64,000 bases of DNA from Gnetum montanum (GCA_015680685.1 MNCI01023815.1:58730-122729); one strand, 5' to 3'; counted from the stretch's first letter, positions 22,620 to 34,252 are shown. The notes: generated by a model from the letters alone, not told the origin. A program made the numbers and translations.

Positions 22620-23572
22620 GGTTATAGTATTGAGAATTACTTAAGAATAAGATATAAATGCCAAGATAAGAGTACATTGTAGTGAATGGAATTCAAAAAC
22701 TCTTATAGGAAATGAAAATGACAAAAAATGATATACTTACTAAAACTAGTAAGTGGGGGATAAGGGGGAGTTTACCCCTTTACTACAAATAGAATATTGG
22801 CAATGTTGGCTTTAAACCTCCTCCAAGTTGGCTTTCCAAGTGCCTCTACACTATGTATGGTAGGGGGAAAAGCAAGGGGATGAGATAATAAAAATGCCAC
22901 ACCTTCTTATTCCAACATTGAAGAGAGGGGGGGAAGTTTGAAGACAAAGATGAAAACTTAGTAATTTCCAAAGATGGTTTTGGCAGATTTCCAACTTTCA
23001 TCAAAAAGGTAGGGAAAGTGGACATAGTTGGTATGGAAACCAACATTGGTTTAGTGAAAAATATTATGGCAACAAAGATAAAATGTTCACCAAGGCTTCC
23101 ATGCTAACTTTGCTAAGGAATTCATAACAAATGTTGTGAAATTCCAACACCCAAACCACCTGCAGCTTCCATTGAATTCCTTGGGAGTTTTGGCTAAAAA
23201 ATGGCTTTCAACTTGAAACAAAAGTAGATCTAGATGTAAAATTGGTTTCAAATTTTACCAAAATTGGCCTCCCTACTACTTCCACTCTTGGTATGGTAGA
23301 GGGGAAAAAGAAGGAGGGTGAGATGATGAGAATCTCATACCTCCTATTCCAATGTTGATTTGGGGTGGGGGGCGGGATGGTGGGCAGGAGGGAAGGTTGA
23401 AAACTCAAAGTGAAAAGTTAGTATTTTTTCCACTAAAACTAGTTCCAGGCAACTACTAATTCTCTTAGCTTGGAAAAATGGAAGGGAAAGTCAACTCACA
23501 AATGAGTTGAACCACCCACTTTTAGAAGCTAGAAAATAGACTTTTGGCAATGAAAAAAAAATGGGGAAAGAG
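22620..23572 (-). other. 5' leader of element B, left part
   Basis: Noncoding stretch between the gag start of B and the target site of C. It contains diverged blocks with the same flavour as the 180-bp satellite (C/G-rich runs around TTCCAACATTG and ACACTATGTATGG). The rest of the leader and the primer binding site continue at 58150-58390 beyond the nested elements. Confidence 0.6.
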
Positions 23573-23577
23573 GTACC
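23573..23577. other. Target site duplication of element C, left copy
   Basis: GTACC immediately precedes the LTR start and is repeated immediately after the LTR end at 58145-58149. A 5-bp duplication is normal for Ty3/gypsy integrases. It shows that C, including the D insertion, is one insertion event into element B. Confidence 0.9.
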
Positions 23578-24798
23578 TGAAACACAGTGAAATTTTGAGA
23601 CCTTGATGATTCAGCAAAGTCTCGAGGCTTAGGCAAGGATTTTCAACAAGTGACACATCTCAGCAAGTTTTCTTTTTTTTGGCTAAGGGCCTGCTACGCT
23701 ACGCTATGCAGCCCAGCGTAGTGGAATCTGAGAGAATGGAATGGAACAAGGGATGCGCAATAATAACACTTCAACTTCACAAGTTGGCCGTGTTCAAGAA
23801 TCTTAACTTTTACCGTGCTACGCCACGTTATGCTACATAGTGTAATGTAGCGTAACGCAAGCAATGCAGTTGACTTATCCAAGTGGTTGCAGTGATTACG
23901 CCACGATACGCTTCCCAGCGTATCATAGCGTAGCCATGGGACAATTTGTTCAATGCAAAAGACAAGGCCAAATGAATCGTCTTCTTGAAGGGTGGTTACG
24001 TTATACCATGTTTCGGAGCGTAATGCAGCGTAACGTGACAAGCTTCAACTCAGCACATCAAGTCAATGGCATTTTATGAGCCCAGAACATGTGTCATCTA
24101 AACCATGTTTTTCTCCTAACCCTAATCTTGTAAATACTCTAGTTGACAATGATCAAAGGATTGGCAGTTGTTGGCAATTTTTTACAGTATTAGCAAAAGA
24201 TTGGCAAGATGACAAGAAGAGCATCGACGGTGACAGAGAGAAGCTTTTGGCTAGAGACTTTGTGTTAGTAGACATTTTTCTTCAAGCCTAACTCCCTTGT
24301 GCCCAGATTGGCTAGAATAAGGTAGATTGGCCTTTGCTTGTTTACTATTTGATTTAGCTTCTTGTCGGTGGCAAATACTTTGTCCAAACCAAAGTCTACT
24401 TGTAAATCTTGTTGTATTCACCATATTTATCTATAAGGTAGATCCCAGGTCAAGGGATCGTGGATATTTCAAATTCAATTCATTGCACCTTGTTTACATT
24501 GAATTCTACAATCATTTGGCGTAATTTACATCATCTTCATTACCTTCGAGATCCAATCTTGGAGCAGATATCGTTTTTTCTCGTAAATCGATAATATATT
24601 TTCACATCAAATTGTTGCCTTGTTATACGATCATTAACAAATTTACTGATTAAGTAAGTCCCTATCTAATTAGCAAGACCATTCAGGGCACCTTAGATTT
24701 GTTTTCTCTAGCACGGCCCTTGCGTAGATCCGGGGTTAAAACTGTGTACACGGAGATTCACTCGATGTTTCTAGCAACCAACGTTTTCCGTCGTTACA
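23578..24798 (+). mobile_element. 5' LTR of element C
   Basis: It starts TGAAACACAGTG and ends GTCGTTACA, and matches 39350-40339 plus 57907-58144. U3 covers the first ~550 bp and holds four inverted-repeat blocks. The TATA position is TGTAAATA here (24129-24136), against TATAAATA in the 3' LTR. The final ~230 bp (from about 24565) are also shared with the LTRs of D in the opposite orientation, so C and D are subfamilies with similar LTR ends and different U3 regions. Confidence 0.9.
23690..24036. repeat. Phased TACGCT/AGCGTA inverted repeats in U3 of C
   Basis: Four blocks near 23693-23722, 23815-23858, 23896-23935 and 23997-24035 each contain TACGCT-type words facing AGCGTA-type words around a short centre. 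They are about 80-120 bp apart and upstream of the TATA position. Equivalent blocks occur in the 3' LTR and in D, which suggests a conserved protein-binding or structural element of the promoter. Confidence 0.8.
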
Positions 24799-24804
24799 GT
24801 TTTC

Positions 24805-24821
24805 TGGTGCTAGAAGGAGGG
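24805..24821 (+). other. Primer binding site of element C
   Basis: TGGTGCTAGAAGGAGGG begins six bases after the LTR end. It starts with TGG, as needed to pair with the CCA end of a tRNA. The same sequence occurs inverted in D (56369-56353) and decayed in B (58382-58367). I could not match it confidently to a particular tRNA. Confidence 0.65.
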
Positions 24822-25052
24822 CCTGAACCTCCAATCTACATTTTACGGGTAGTCCTATAAGCTTTCTGTACCCATTGTTGATTGACGTAAATGTAATACC
24901 TTCATGGTTATTTATGTGATCGTGTGGTACAGATCAATCGCTTTGATGATTCCTCACGAATCCTGCAGGATAGAAAGCCCATTTGCACCTTAGCCTACCT
25001 TTGCCCTTGTGATCTTTGTCCTTGTTGTCATTACCCTGTAGCTACATAGAGA

Positions 25053-28000
25053 ACAGCTGCATCAACCACCATCGTCAACACCACTAGCCTCGAAAACCCT
25101 TGGATGGTGCAGGCTACACCTACTGTTGTTGAGCCACCGACTGGTTCGGTGCGGCTACAGCAGTCCCTCAGGATTCAAAATAAAGAGCCTGAGGGACACG
25201 CTCAGCATAAGGAACATTACAACTTCCTCTGCACCAAACTTATGGAAAATCTGCCCATGTACCCATAGGAACTTGAAGCAAAATGTGAATATGAGTTCGT
25301 CTACTGTAACGGGAAGGAATTCATTCCTTCACCTAACACCTCCATACACTTGACAGACTAGTAACAGGGATGTTGGTCCAGTTGTTAATGGCCAGAGAAT
25401 CAGTAGAACAATTAGACGATATATTCTGCAATGAAGCATACCACGATGGGCAGGAGGACTTAGATTCCCACTCCGAGGGAGGTAGTCATGCTAGCTTTGT
25501 CGTGGCTCCTCCCTCCACAACGTCCCGTGTAAATCTGTTGTTTATGATCACTACGCCATTATCATTGACTACCGCTAACCATGTGGCGCATAATGCCCAA
25601 CAACATTTCTTCTCTCTGGCTACCCTACCAGGTGGTATTCCTTTATAGACCATTCCTCCACAGTCATAGTTAGCCAATCCATCTCATCGCATACCTGTGC
25701 CTACGTCACCGTATGTGAACGCAATGCCTACTTCGCAATTACACGTAGCTCTTGCATTCATCCCAGCCTACATGACATGACCCACCACTACCACGTGGTG
25801 GGCTCCAAACACATCGTCCCTCGTTGCACATCCTACACAGATGTCCCATATTCACCACCATCAGCACCAAGTCTCGCAGACGCTAAACCCCATTACAGGG
25901 CCATTGTCTATGCCCTCGGCCACGCAAATAGTGTATCCCATGGCACAATCAATGATTGTCACCTCAGCTACATTGCCTACCGGGTGGTGGATGCCACAAG
26001 CGGCACTGCCTACGGGAACAGTTTCGATAGCATTGCACACCGGCCAAGCTGCCATCCCTATCTCGCCACCCAGCGTGGCTTCCCCTATTATTCCACAACC
26101 AACCTCTTCATCCACGAGTCTGGATCAAGCCTTTCAACTTATTCAAACCCTTACTGAGGAGGTTAAATGCCTCAAGGTTGTCAGTTCTGACACAATATAG
26201 GTCATGGATTTTTACCATGATGATCTTATCAATCCAACAATACCTGCTTTGTCGTTACCCCTTGGGATGCCACTTCCCCATTTTACAAAATACAATGGGG
26301 AAGGCGATCCCAATGCCCATTTAGTTATCTTTGGGTTAAAGTCGTTGTTACTGCAACAATGGCCACATACCATCATCTGCGTCTTTGCTATGTCCTTAAC
26401 ATGTAAAGCTTTAGACTAGTATCGTGCACTTCCACGCTCTTCCATCTCAACCTTGGAAGATTTTCTTACTTAGTTTGTGACTCATTTCAAATACAACCTG
26501 AAACCAAAGGTCACGCTGGATCAGCTTATGGGAGTTAAGCAAGATCCACTTGAGCTAGTCCAAAAGTTTATACAGTGGTGGAGCACAACCTTGAATGAAA
26601 TCCGTGAACCCATCATGGAGGCCCATCTGTTGGCAATCTTTAAGGGGGCATTCAATGACTTCATTAAGTCCAAACTATATTACCTTGTTCCCCGCTCCCT
26701 CAGCCAAGCCTTCACTCAAACTAAGAGCGTTCAAGACATGGTAGAGGCTAGCAAAGACCCAACGTATGTGGTCTACAAAAATACCCACAACAAGAGCAAA
26801 GACAAGGGCAATGCTACAAAAACGACAGTAGCAGCTGTAGCTGAAGGGGCCAAGAAGAAAAATTACAACCAGAAGGTAACTATGGCACCTACTAAGGCCA
26901 CAACTAGCTCAAACAATGCCTATCAAGAAACATCTCCCGCCCTTGAAGCGTCCCCATAGCCAAAGCCTAATTTTGAGCATAAAGATCACTCAAAATACAC
27001 GGCTCTACCTATAAAGCCTTCAAAACTTCTGAAGCAATTGCTGGGAACTGGCCACATCCAACATAAGAAGGTGTCCAAGGAGGGTCTAAAATGCCATAGA
27101 TGGCATTGTGAGCTGCTCAAGAACCCCTCCTTGGCCCTGCCTAACGAACCTCCAGTTTCTAAAAAATTTAGGCTGGGTCATATCTGTGACTATCACCAGC
27201 TATGTGGTCATGACAAAGATTACTGTTGGGCATTGAAAAATGAAATTCAATGCATGATCGATCAAGGTAAACTGATCCTAGACAATAGTAGTCTAGTCTG
27301 TCTGAAAAACCAGTCCATGCATGTGTACCAAGACTCATTAAACGCAAATAACATAGGGTACACTATCAATGTTGTGGGTACAGAGGGCGATGGCCAGGCA
27401 CTGCTAAAGCAACCCTTTGTGTTACGTGTACCTCATCACCTGCCTCAGATGACAAGCCCATCAACATCGATGGGTACAGCTCAGTGACAACCTTTTGTCC
27501 TTCAAGTCCCGTCTCAAACCTCCATTCCATAGCCCACTATCAGTAAAGCCACGGCCTAGCCCACGCCCACACCTAGGGCACCCTTTGTCATTAGGGTGCC
27601 AAAACTATCAGTTGCTCCTGCTACGTAGGGGTAAATCTTTAAGTCAACACCCCAATCACAACCTACCAAGAAAGGAGAAGGATGTATGATAGGTAACACA
27701 TCCAAGAACCGCCTTACACTTGCATTCCCTAAGCCTATGCCTCTCACCTCGACACCCTTGGTTCCTCCTTCCTTTGAAAAGGAGGATGTTATGCAAATGC
27801 AACCATCTTCTCCCTATCCAAGAAAATGCAATCCTCAACCAGAAACCATTCCTCCCCAAGAGATTCATCTCCTGGGACGAATGGAAGAAGAGAGGGGTAG
27901 TAAACAATCTAATCGTGGGCATGATCTCCTCAACGCTTTTACACAAATCAAGTAGGGTCTTAAACAAAAAAATACAACACTGAGCCTCTATGACTTGTTG

Positions 28001-28929
28001 ATGACATCACAAAAGCTTCGTGAAGCCATGGTTTGCATGTTAGCATCCATACCTGTGGATGAGAGCTTGCCTGCAGAGGAAGAAGCAATCCATTTGATCA
28101 TGCTTCCTCCCACTGCCGAACAACCACGATCTCCCCAATTGACATTTCATGACAAATCCATTAAGGATGACCTGGAAAAGGGTCAGGTGACAATAGAACC
28201 CATGTTCATCACTATTCGAGTTGGCTAGTACAGAATCCAAAGAGTACATGTAGATGATGGGGCTGCTACCAATGTCATTCCATATCATGCAGTTTATCCA
28301 CAGTGTCATGTAGTTTATCGACTAGATCATGCATTGATATTCCATAGTGTCCATATCCCATATGCAGTTTATCCACAATGTCATTCCATATCATGCAGTT
28401 TATCGACCAGATCAATCCCACAACAATGTCATGTTTGAAGTCATTTAATGGGGCACAAGTGCAAGTCAAGGGAACACTACACATCAACTTTGTGGTGAGG
28501 GATCAATTCCCCACAAACGTAGTGTTTATCATCATCGAGGAGATGCCCGGTTTCAACCTAATCTTAGGGAGGTCTTGGTTAGCCCAATTAAGAGCAGTCT
28601 CATCACCCATTCATCAAGAGATCCACTTGCCCTATGTAGGAGGGGAAGTGATCATCCATGGTGATAAGATGACCCCTCAAGCGGTTAACAACGTGGAAAT
28701 GGAATGAGGTTCAGAGATTGAAATCCTTGAAGATTAGACTCCTGTCCTGATAGTTGAACAGGCTAACATAGTGGCCGATGAAAGATTGGCCTAGGCTAAA
28801 CTACCCTTCCAGGGAGAAGATGGTAGCATAGAGGAATGCTGTAATAAATCTCCTCATCCATACGCGTCGCCAAATCTAAAAATCACCAAGAAATAGCTAC
28901 GGATATAGCAAATGAACACGTTAGCATGA
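25053..28929 (+). pseudogene. gag-pro: Gag-protease polyprotein of element C
   Basis: The start aligns with the ATG of D at 56119 but reads ACA here (25053-25055), so the start is lost. The Gag core spans about 26200-26760 (TKYNGEGDPNAHL, then KFIQWW). A basic, low-complexity linker follows, then a knuckle-like C-x2-H-x4-H-x4-C at about 27187-27230. The protease runs from about 28230 to 28700 with Asp-Asp-Gly-Ala at 28253-28264 and the second-half motif FNLILGRSWL at about 28552-28582. A short tandem expansion (28275-28430) splits the protease. After it the reading frame continues about 70 codons past NNVEME to a stop at 28929. Stops interrupt the frame in several places. Confidence 0.8.
28275..28430 (+). 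repeat. Short tandem expansion within the protease of C
   Basis: ATGCAGTTTATC-type words recur about four times in 150 bp, and the string CATTCCATATCATGCAGTTT occurs twice. D and B have a single copy at this place. The expansion adds roughly 110 bp between the active-site half and the second half of the protease and would disrupt the fold. Confidence 0.75.
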
Positions 28930-28969
28930 TATGTCATATCAGTCCGAGTTGTTTACTGTTACAAAATTT

Positions 28970-29150
28970 ACGCTCTTTCTTGTTGCATTATTCTTGTTAT
29001 GCTTTTTCATACACATCATGGCCCAAAATAGCCTTAAACTAGTTACGGCCCGCTATGACCTAAAACTAGCAATTTTGTTTATCCTTTTATGCTTACGATG
29101 GCTCGGCCTGAAATGGCCTTAAACTATTAGTGGCCCGCAGTGGCCTAAAA
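28970..29150 (+). repeat. GGCC/CTAAAACTAG minisatellite of element C
   Basis: Three to four diverged units with words such as GGCCCGCTATGACCTAAAAC and TGGCCTTAAACTA follow the gag-PR stop, interleaved with TTTATCCTTTTATGCTTACG. The longer array of D (52010-52530) has the same composite unit of about 90 bp. Confidence 0.75.
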
Positions 29151-29328
29151 TGTGTAACCTTTTTGATGATACATTTTCCTTCATAAAATCAAAAAATTTA
29201 GAAATGTTATTTTATGATCACATTGATCAAAGAACGTTACTCTTTATTCCCTTTCATCATAACAAAATGTTTGGCCAAATATTTCCACACTACACATCCC
29301 CTTTGTTAGCACTTCCATCTACATCATT
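29151..29328 (+). other. Spacer between minisatellite and antisense gene in C
   Basis: AT-rich stretch without recognised genes. In the antisense direction it is the region just past the stop of the antisense gene, so it would hold its 3' UTR and polyadenylation signals. Confidence 0.4.
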
Positions 29329-32300
29329 TTACTCCACCTCCGCCTCATGAGGGTTGTCTTCATAAGGACCTTCTTTGCATAGTGTCTCTTCATGGGGGTG
29401 ATCCTCTCTGTGGGGTTCCTCCTCATGCAGACCCTCTTCGTGAGGGCCATCATCTCCATCATGCTCCCCTTCATAAGGATCCTCTTGGTGTTGATCCTAT
29501 GATTTAACATGAAACAAACATCAGCGTCGCCACCGAAACTACACATAATAAGAATAAAACTATAACATAGCTTACTTGTGATGGTCCTGCGTCAGCCATG
29601 AAAGGAATTTGTTCTAGGCCGACTAACAGATGTCGCATGATCTCGTCCTCAGTGAGCTTGGCCCAAACGGTGTCTTCTAGATCATTCCTAGTCTTAACCT
29701 TCCCCTTTTCCACAGGAGTCCATAGGGGTGGTTCAAGAAAGAAGGAATGGATAGTAGTCTCCCCACCAGGGAGGGTTATTTTCCTCTCAGGGGAGGCGCT
29801 TACTATCACTTACTCGTAGAACCCTTTCATACGCTCCAAAAGCACCAATGACATCAAGGAACAACCAAAGGGACCGTTCTTCAACCATGAAATTCCTGTA
29901 ATTTTGGTGATAGGCAGCACATTCTTGTTTATACAAGTGCTTATGGTCTTTCTGTGCCTACCCCCATTCTTGGACCCTTGCACTGAAATCCTTCCAGTCT
30001 TGGTTCTTCTAGGCTAGGAAATCCATTTGCATCCGTTGCTCAATGAGCTCATAGCTGGCTTGGACGTTGTTCCTAACGACCATCCAATAACGGGCGCAGT
30101 CAATCATAGCTATTTGTCAATTTTTGTCATTGGTCTCTTGAGCTTGCAGAAATTCGTTCCGGGACTCCAGGTCCTCAACCCTAGTAGTTAGGTCCATTTT
30201 CTCCTTTTCTATTTTCTGCAGCCTCTTCCAAAGATCTTCGTTCATGTTCTGACACTCCCATAAAGAACAGGCTAAGAGTAATGCACATTTATGCATCTCA
30301 TCGTAAAGGCTACATGGCACTTTGGTCACTTCCGGTGAAGGTTCAGGGGTAGTGTCTATGTCAACAGGCTCTTTGGGATCCCATTTGAGGCAAGATCCTG
30401 TAACATAAAATATAATAGTTAGACGCAACAAAATAACCTAATGTCACAATGCCAACAACTCCTATGTAACAATAGTGATGTACCAATTTTAGGACCAATC
30501 ATATCATTTACAATGCCCTCCATAAAGGTGAATTTATCAGGGGATTCACCCCAATTTTGAGTCGGGGTTGTTGACAAAGGTATGTCACTATTACCAGAAG
30601 TGCCTATTACGCAAACAAAATAGGTTAAACTTAGCATAGTAGGCAAAGGCCAATTGAGGCTTCACAACAACAAAAAGCTCCAATGCAACAAACCCCCAGG
30701 GGTAATAGCGGGAAGATTTCTCTCCAAGGAAATAGTCAAACTTACCAACGACAAATCGCTCCTCCTTTTTCGGTTCATTCAAAAGGACCTCGGTGTCCTC
30801 TACGCCCATCTCCCCTTCAGGCAGAGGAGCCTGTGTGTTGCCTACATTATTAACTGGGGCTTCCTTTTCCAAAACTGGGGCCCCTTCTCCACGCCGTAAA
30901 ACTATGGCCCCTATTTCAGGGGTCAATTCCTCTACATCCTTCCTTTTTTCTGTCAAACAACACAGTTAACCAAAACAAAACTTTATTTACTTTTTACAAG
31001 CACTACAAACGCAACAACATCTATACATATCATAATACGCATAAAATAATCACACATTCTTCTACTTACCAGCTGGAGGATCGTTCCTATGAAATTTAAT
31101 TCGCAGTTTCCTTCCCTCTTTGCCAGTCGGGCCGAAAGACTCCATGGCCAGATGATGTTTTTTCTGTTGAATTGATGAATCCACTATTTCTACTGTAATG
31201 CATTTCCCCCTTGATGCACTACCGGTGTAATAAGGAGGCACCCCACCCACGCTATCTTGGCCTCACACACGAGGTGCCACCAGATCCTTAGTCGTTAGTG
31301 AAAACGACTCTTCGATACCTTCAGGAGGATCTTGGGATCGGACGGTGCGGAAGACCTGGGAAATCCACAGTTTGGAAATCTAGTTATAGTCTTGCTACAC
31401 CCAGACTCCATCCCTAAGAACCACAAAGAATTTGGCAAAATGGCGAAAGCAAGCTATGAAAAAGGCAAAATGCATGTTGAAGCGAGACTCAAGCTTCTTG
31501 CGAAGCTTGACCATTTCAGCTTGCAGGCCTTCAGCAAGCTAATTGGCCCAATTATACCCTGTCCCCTTCTCCATAACCTCCCGCATGATCTGAGCTTGCT
31601 CTATGCTAAGGATTCTTCCTTGGGAGAGTAGTTTGGGGAAGGTGTGAGCTCGGAAGAGGGGATAAATGACATTTTCCACATCTAGCTAAATTTTATCGGC
31701 GAGGATGCCTTTTGGTTCCTTTTTAACCCTTAGCCACTCCTCTATGTCCTTCTGATGCTTAGAACCTCTCTTTGACATTTCTTCCATCGGAAGACCATCA
31801 GAAGGAATGCCAAAAAAGTCGACGAACAGTCTAGCATTAACATCAAAACTCACACGCACGTTACGCACATGCATGTGAAGACGCTCGGCTTCTTTGCTGA
31901 AGGAGTCGATTAGGGTTAACATTTTGGCTACTTTGACATTAGGGATTACAGCTAGAAATAGCTCCATCAATCTAGTTTCTCAGAGGTTATTGGTTATGAT
32001 AGCTGGGGCCGCTTCGTGGCAGACCCAATGTTGCGCTTCTTTTATGTCGCCATAGCGGAAAAAGAGACTGCTCGCCTCATGCCCAGAAGCTATCACCGTG
32101 ACCTCTCGTGATTCCCTAACTATGAACATAAAACAACAATTTAGACAAAATAGCAAAATAATAAAATATTATACACTATTCCTACTCCTTAAGGTCATAC
32201 AGTTGATCACCATAGTGTAACTTACCATGTCAAAAGGGCAAAGGAAACGTTGGGATTTTCTCTTGTACATCAGCAACGGTGATAGGACAATCCAAAGTCC

Positions 32301-33707
32301 ACTCCTTATCTAGCCATCCAAAGTCTCTACACTTGGCAAAGAATCTAGCATAATGGATAGGGTAGTGTTGGATTTCAAATCCTAATTGTCCTAGGGCACC
32401 AGCATGCACATTGCTGATGAAAATGAAGTCCTTTATGATCGTTTCGGCCATAGATAACATGTCCGTATCACCTTGGAGACCATTAGAATCAATAAAAAAC
32501 CTACATCATAGAATGTAAACAATTGTTTATACTTGATGCAAAAATCTAACAACAGTTAGCATATCATGACACCTTGAAAACACTTACCCACCTGCATAAT
32601 ACACGACACCAAGTGGATTCTAAAAATAGGTCGTGAGATGACCAGCCACGAACAGTGTGTTGTAGGCGTGGTAACAATCAAACATGGGCATCTCCCAGAT
32701 CCAAGATAAACACCTCAAACCCTTGACGTTCTGTTCACGATATTTTCCTCTCACGGTCTCGATTGAGCCGTCCACCAAAAATGTTAAGATGCCCTATGTT
32801 GACCCAACCAGTAGCATCTCCAGAATGGCAACGGCTATCTCGGTCGGTAGATGCAACCAAATAATTATGCTGAAATTATGCAACAAAAACTGCAAGAACT
32901 CTCGTGTGCCTTGTTGAAACCAAACTGCCTCTTCCCCTACACAATCATGGGGAGGAGAAACATTGGCTGCGGGGACATGTAAATAGCACAGAACGCCCAC
33001 AATGTCCAAGACGATCAGGACAGGCCTTAGCGTAATCCTTTACAATAAAGCATGCTACCATTAGAAAAAGCAGTTTAGACATACTAACAATGTCAGAACC
33101 AAACAAATAAAAAATGGCTCACAAAAATCCATTACAAAACACTAGGGTTCTCATTATCTTGACTCCCATAAAATCACATGTTACGCTAGAGATGCATTAC
33201 CAAAATCACCCAAACCCTTGCGACGGTGCAAGGTCTATCTCCAACAACGGCGATAAAGGTAACACAACATATTACCCCAGCATAACATGCAACCATTATG
33301 GGCAATGCAATGAAACCCCATTTGCACTACACAAAGATACAATACCTAAGCTCCTCACCAGTTATGCATTGTGTTTGTACGATGTTACCTAAGATCACCC
33401 AAACCCTTACGACGGTGCAAGGCTTGTCTCTGACAATAACAATAGGGGTAATATTACAAAATCAATAGCGTAACTAACATAGATAGGTATCGAATACCCA
33501 ACACAATGCGCATCTTTGGAACAAATACAATTACAACACCATGATAGTGAAAACAATAATCATACAAGGAAGGTGGAAAACGACTTACTGGACGAGTGGA
33601 GTAGCCTCCCGAGTTTCGACTCGCACCTTTGAAATTTGTCCCAAGCTTTCCTGTACTTCATCGATCCTTGTGAACTTCGTATGTTTGCCTTTGATCTTTG
33701 GTGTCAT
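29329..33707 (-). pseudogene. Antisense eight-exon gene inside element C, HAD-like N-terminus, acidic C-terminus
   Basis: Exons, read leftward: 33707-33589, 33037-32588, 32500-32226, 32119-31070, 30949-30746, 30603-30484, 30397-29576 and 29496-29329. Donors and acceptors are GT/AG and phases agree with D. The product is about 1068 residues, starting MTPKIKGKH. Residues about 41-190 resemble the FCP1/NLI HAD phosphatase fold: LIVLDIVGVL (Asp at 33006-33004), TREFLQFLL with IIW, and YNTLFVAG followed by NPLG. The second catalytic Asp of the family is absent. Exons 3-4 have no recognised domain. Exon 7 has a coiled coil (LWKRLQKIEKEKMDL). Exon 8 is an acidic Glu/Asp/His repeat. A handful of stops and one extra base in exon 7 (about 29815) disrupt it. 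Function is unknown; a captured host gene is an inference. Confidence 0.75.
33206..33450. repeat. ~185-bp spaced direct repeat in intron 1 of the antisense gene (C)
   Basis: The segments starting at about 33208 and 33393 share ATCACCCAAACCCTT and ACGGTGCAAGG words followed by similar sequence. D has the same pair (about 47705-47745 and 47884-47920) in the same intron, so the duplication predates the split of the two copies. Confidence 0.7.
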
Positions 33708-34229
33708 TGCTACACCTAAACAATCTTCTCAAAATCATCTACTTACAGTTTCCTTCTACTTTAGCCTAACTCAACCTCACAACATTTATTGTTTACTCTA
33801 AGTACGAATCATCTACTTATGAACGCGATGGTGAAAACTTGTTGTTTTCATGTCTGATCAACGTGGAAATTTCCCGAAACGTAGATCGCACCATTAAACT
33901 CATAGATATCGCATTGATGACCATTTGAAAAGACCCTAAACTAACACATAGCTTATCATCTCATAATCTGGTTGCATTAACTACAGTCTGCACAAAATCC
34001 TAAATTAGCTGTCTTAACACACTAGACATGCCACGTTATACCTTTCATCATAGTTCGTAGAAACCTTATGCTAATAGCTAGGAGACCTGGCTTGCTGTTT
34101 TCTTGCAAACTATGTATATTGTAATGGTTCACTAAGACCCTAAACTAGCAACCTTTTAACACGTACCTCTAAAAGCTTCTATTATTTCATCATGGTGATA
34201 AAAATAATGTAACAACTTCCGTTCTTGGT

Positions 34230-34239
34230 GGTTTTGCAG
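34230..34239 (+). promoter_or_regulatory. Splice-acceptor-like site before pol of C
   Basis: A pyrimidine-rich stretch ending GTTTTGCAG lies 13 bases before the pol ATG at 34253. The same place in D reads GTTTTGCAAG and in B CTTTTACCTAG, so an AG acceptor is retained in all three. Ogre-type Tat elements are known to splice an intron between protease and RT. The matching donor could not be located with confidence. Confidence 0.5.
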
Positions 34240-34252
34240 GTCAAATTCACAA

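Noticed and set aside
24805-24821. Assigning the C and D primer binding site to a named tRNA
   Set aside because: The site begins TGG as required, but I could not match the following bases to any plant tRNA 3' end from memory with confidence.
25777-26157. Competing open frames of 119-126 codons on both strands in gag of C
   Set aside because: They overlap the Pro/Thr-rich gag N-terminal region; only one frame agrees with D, and the others are by-products of its composition.
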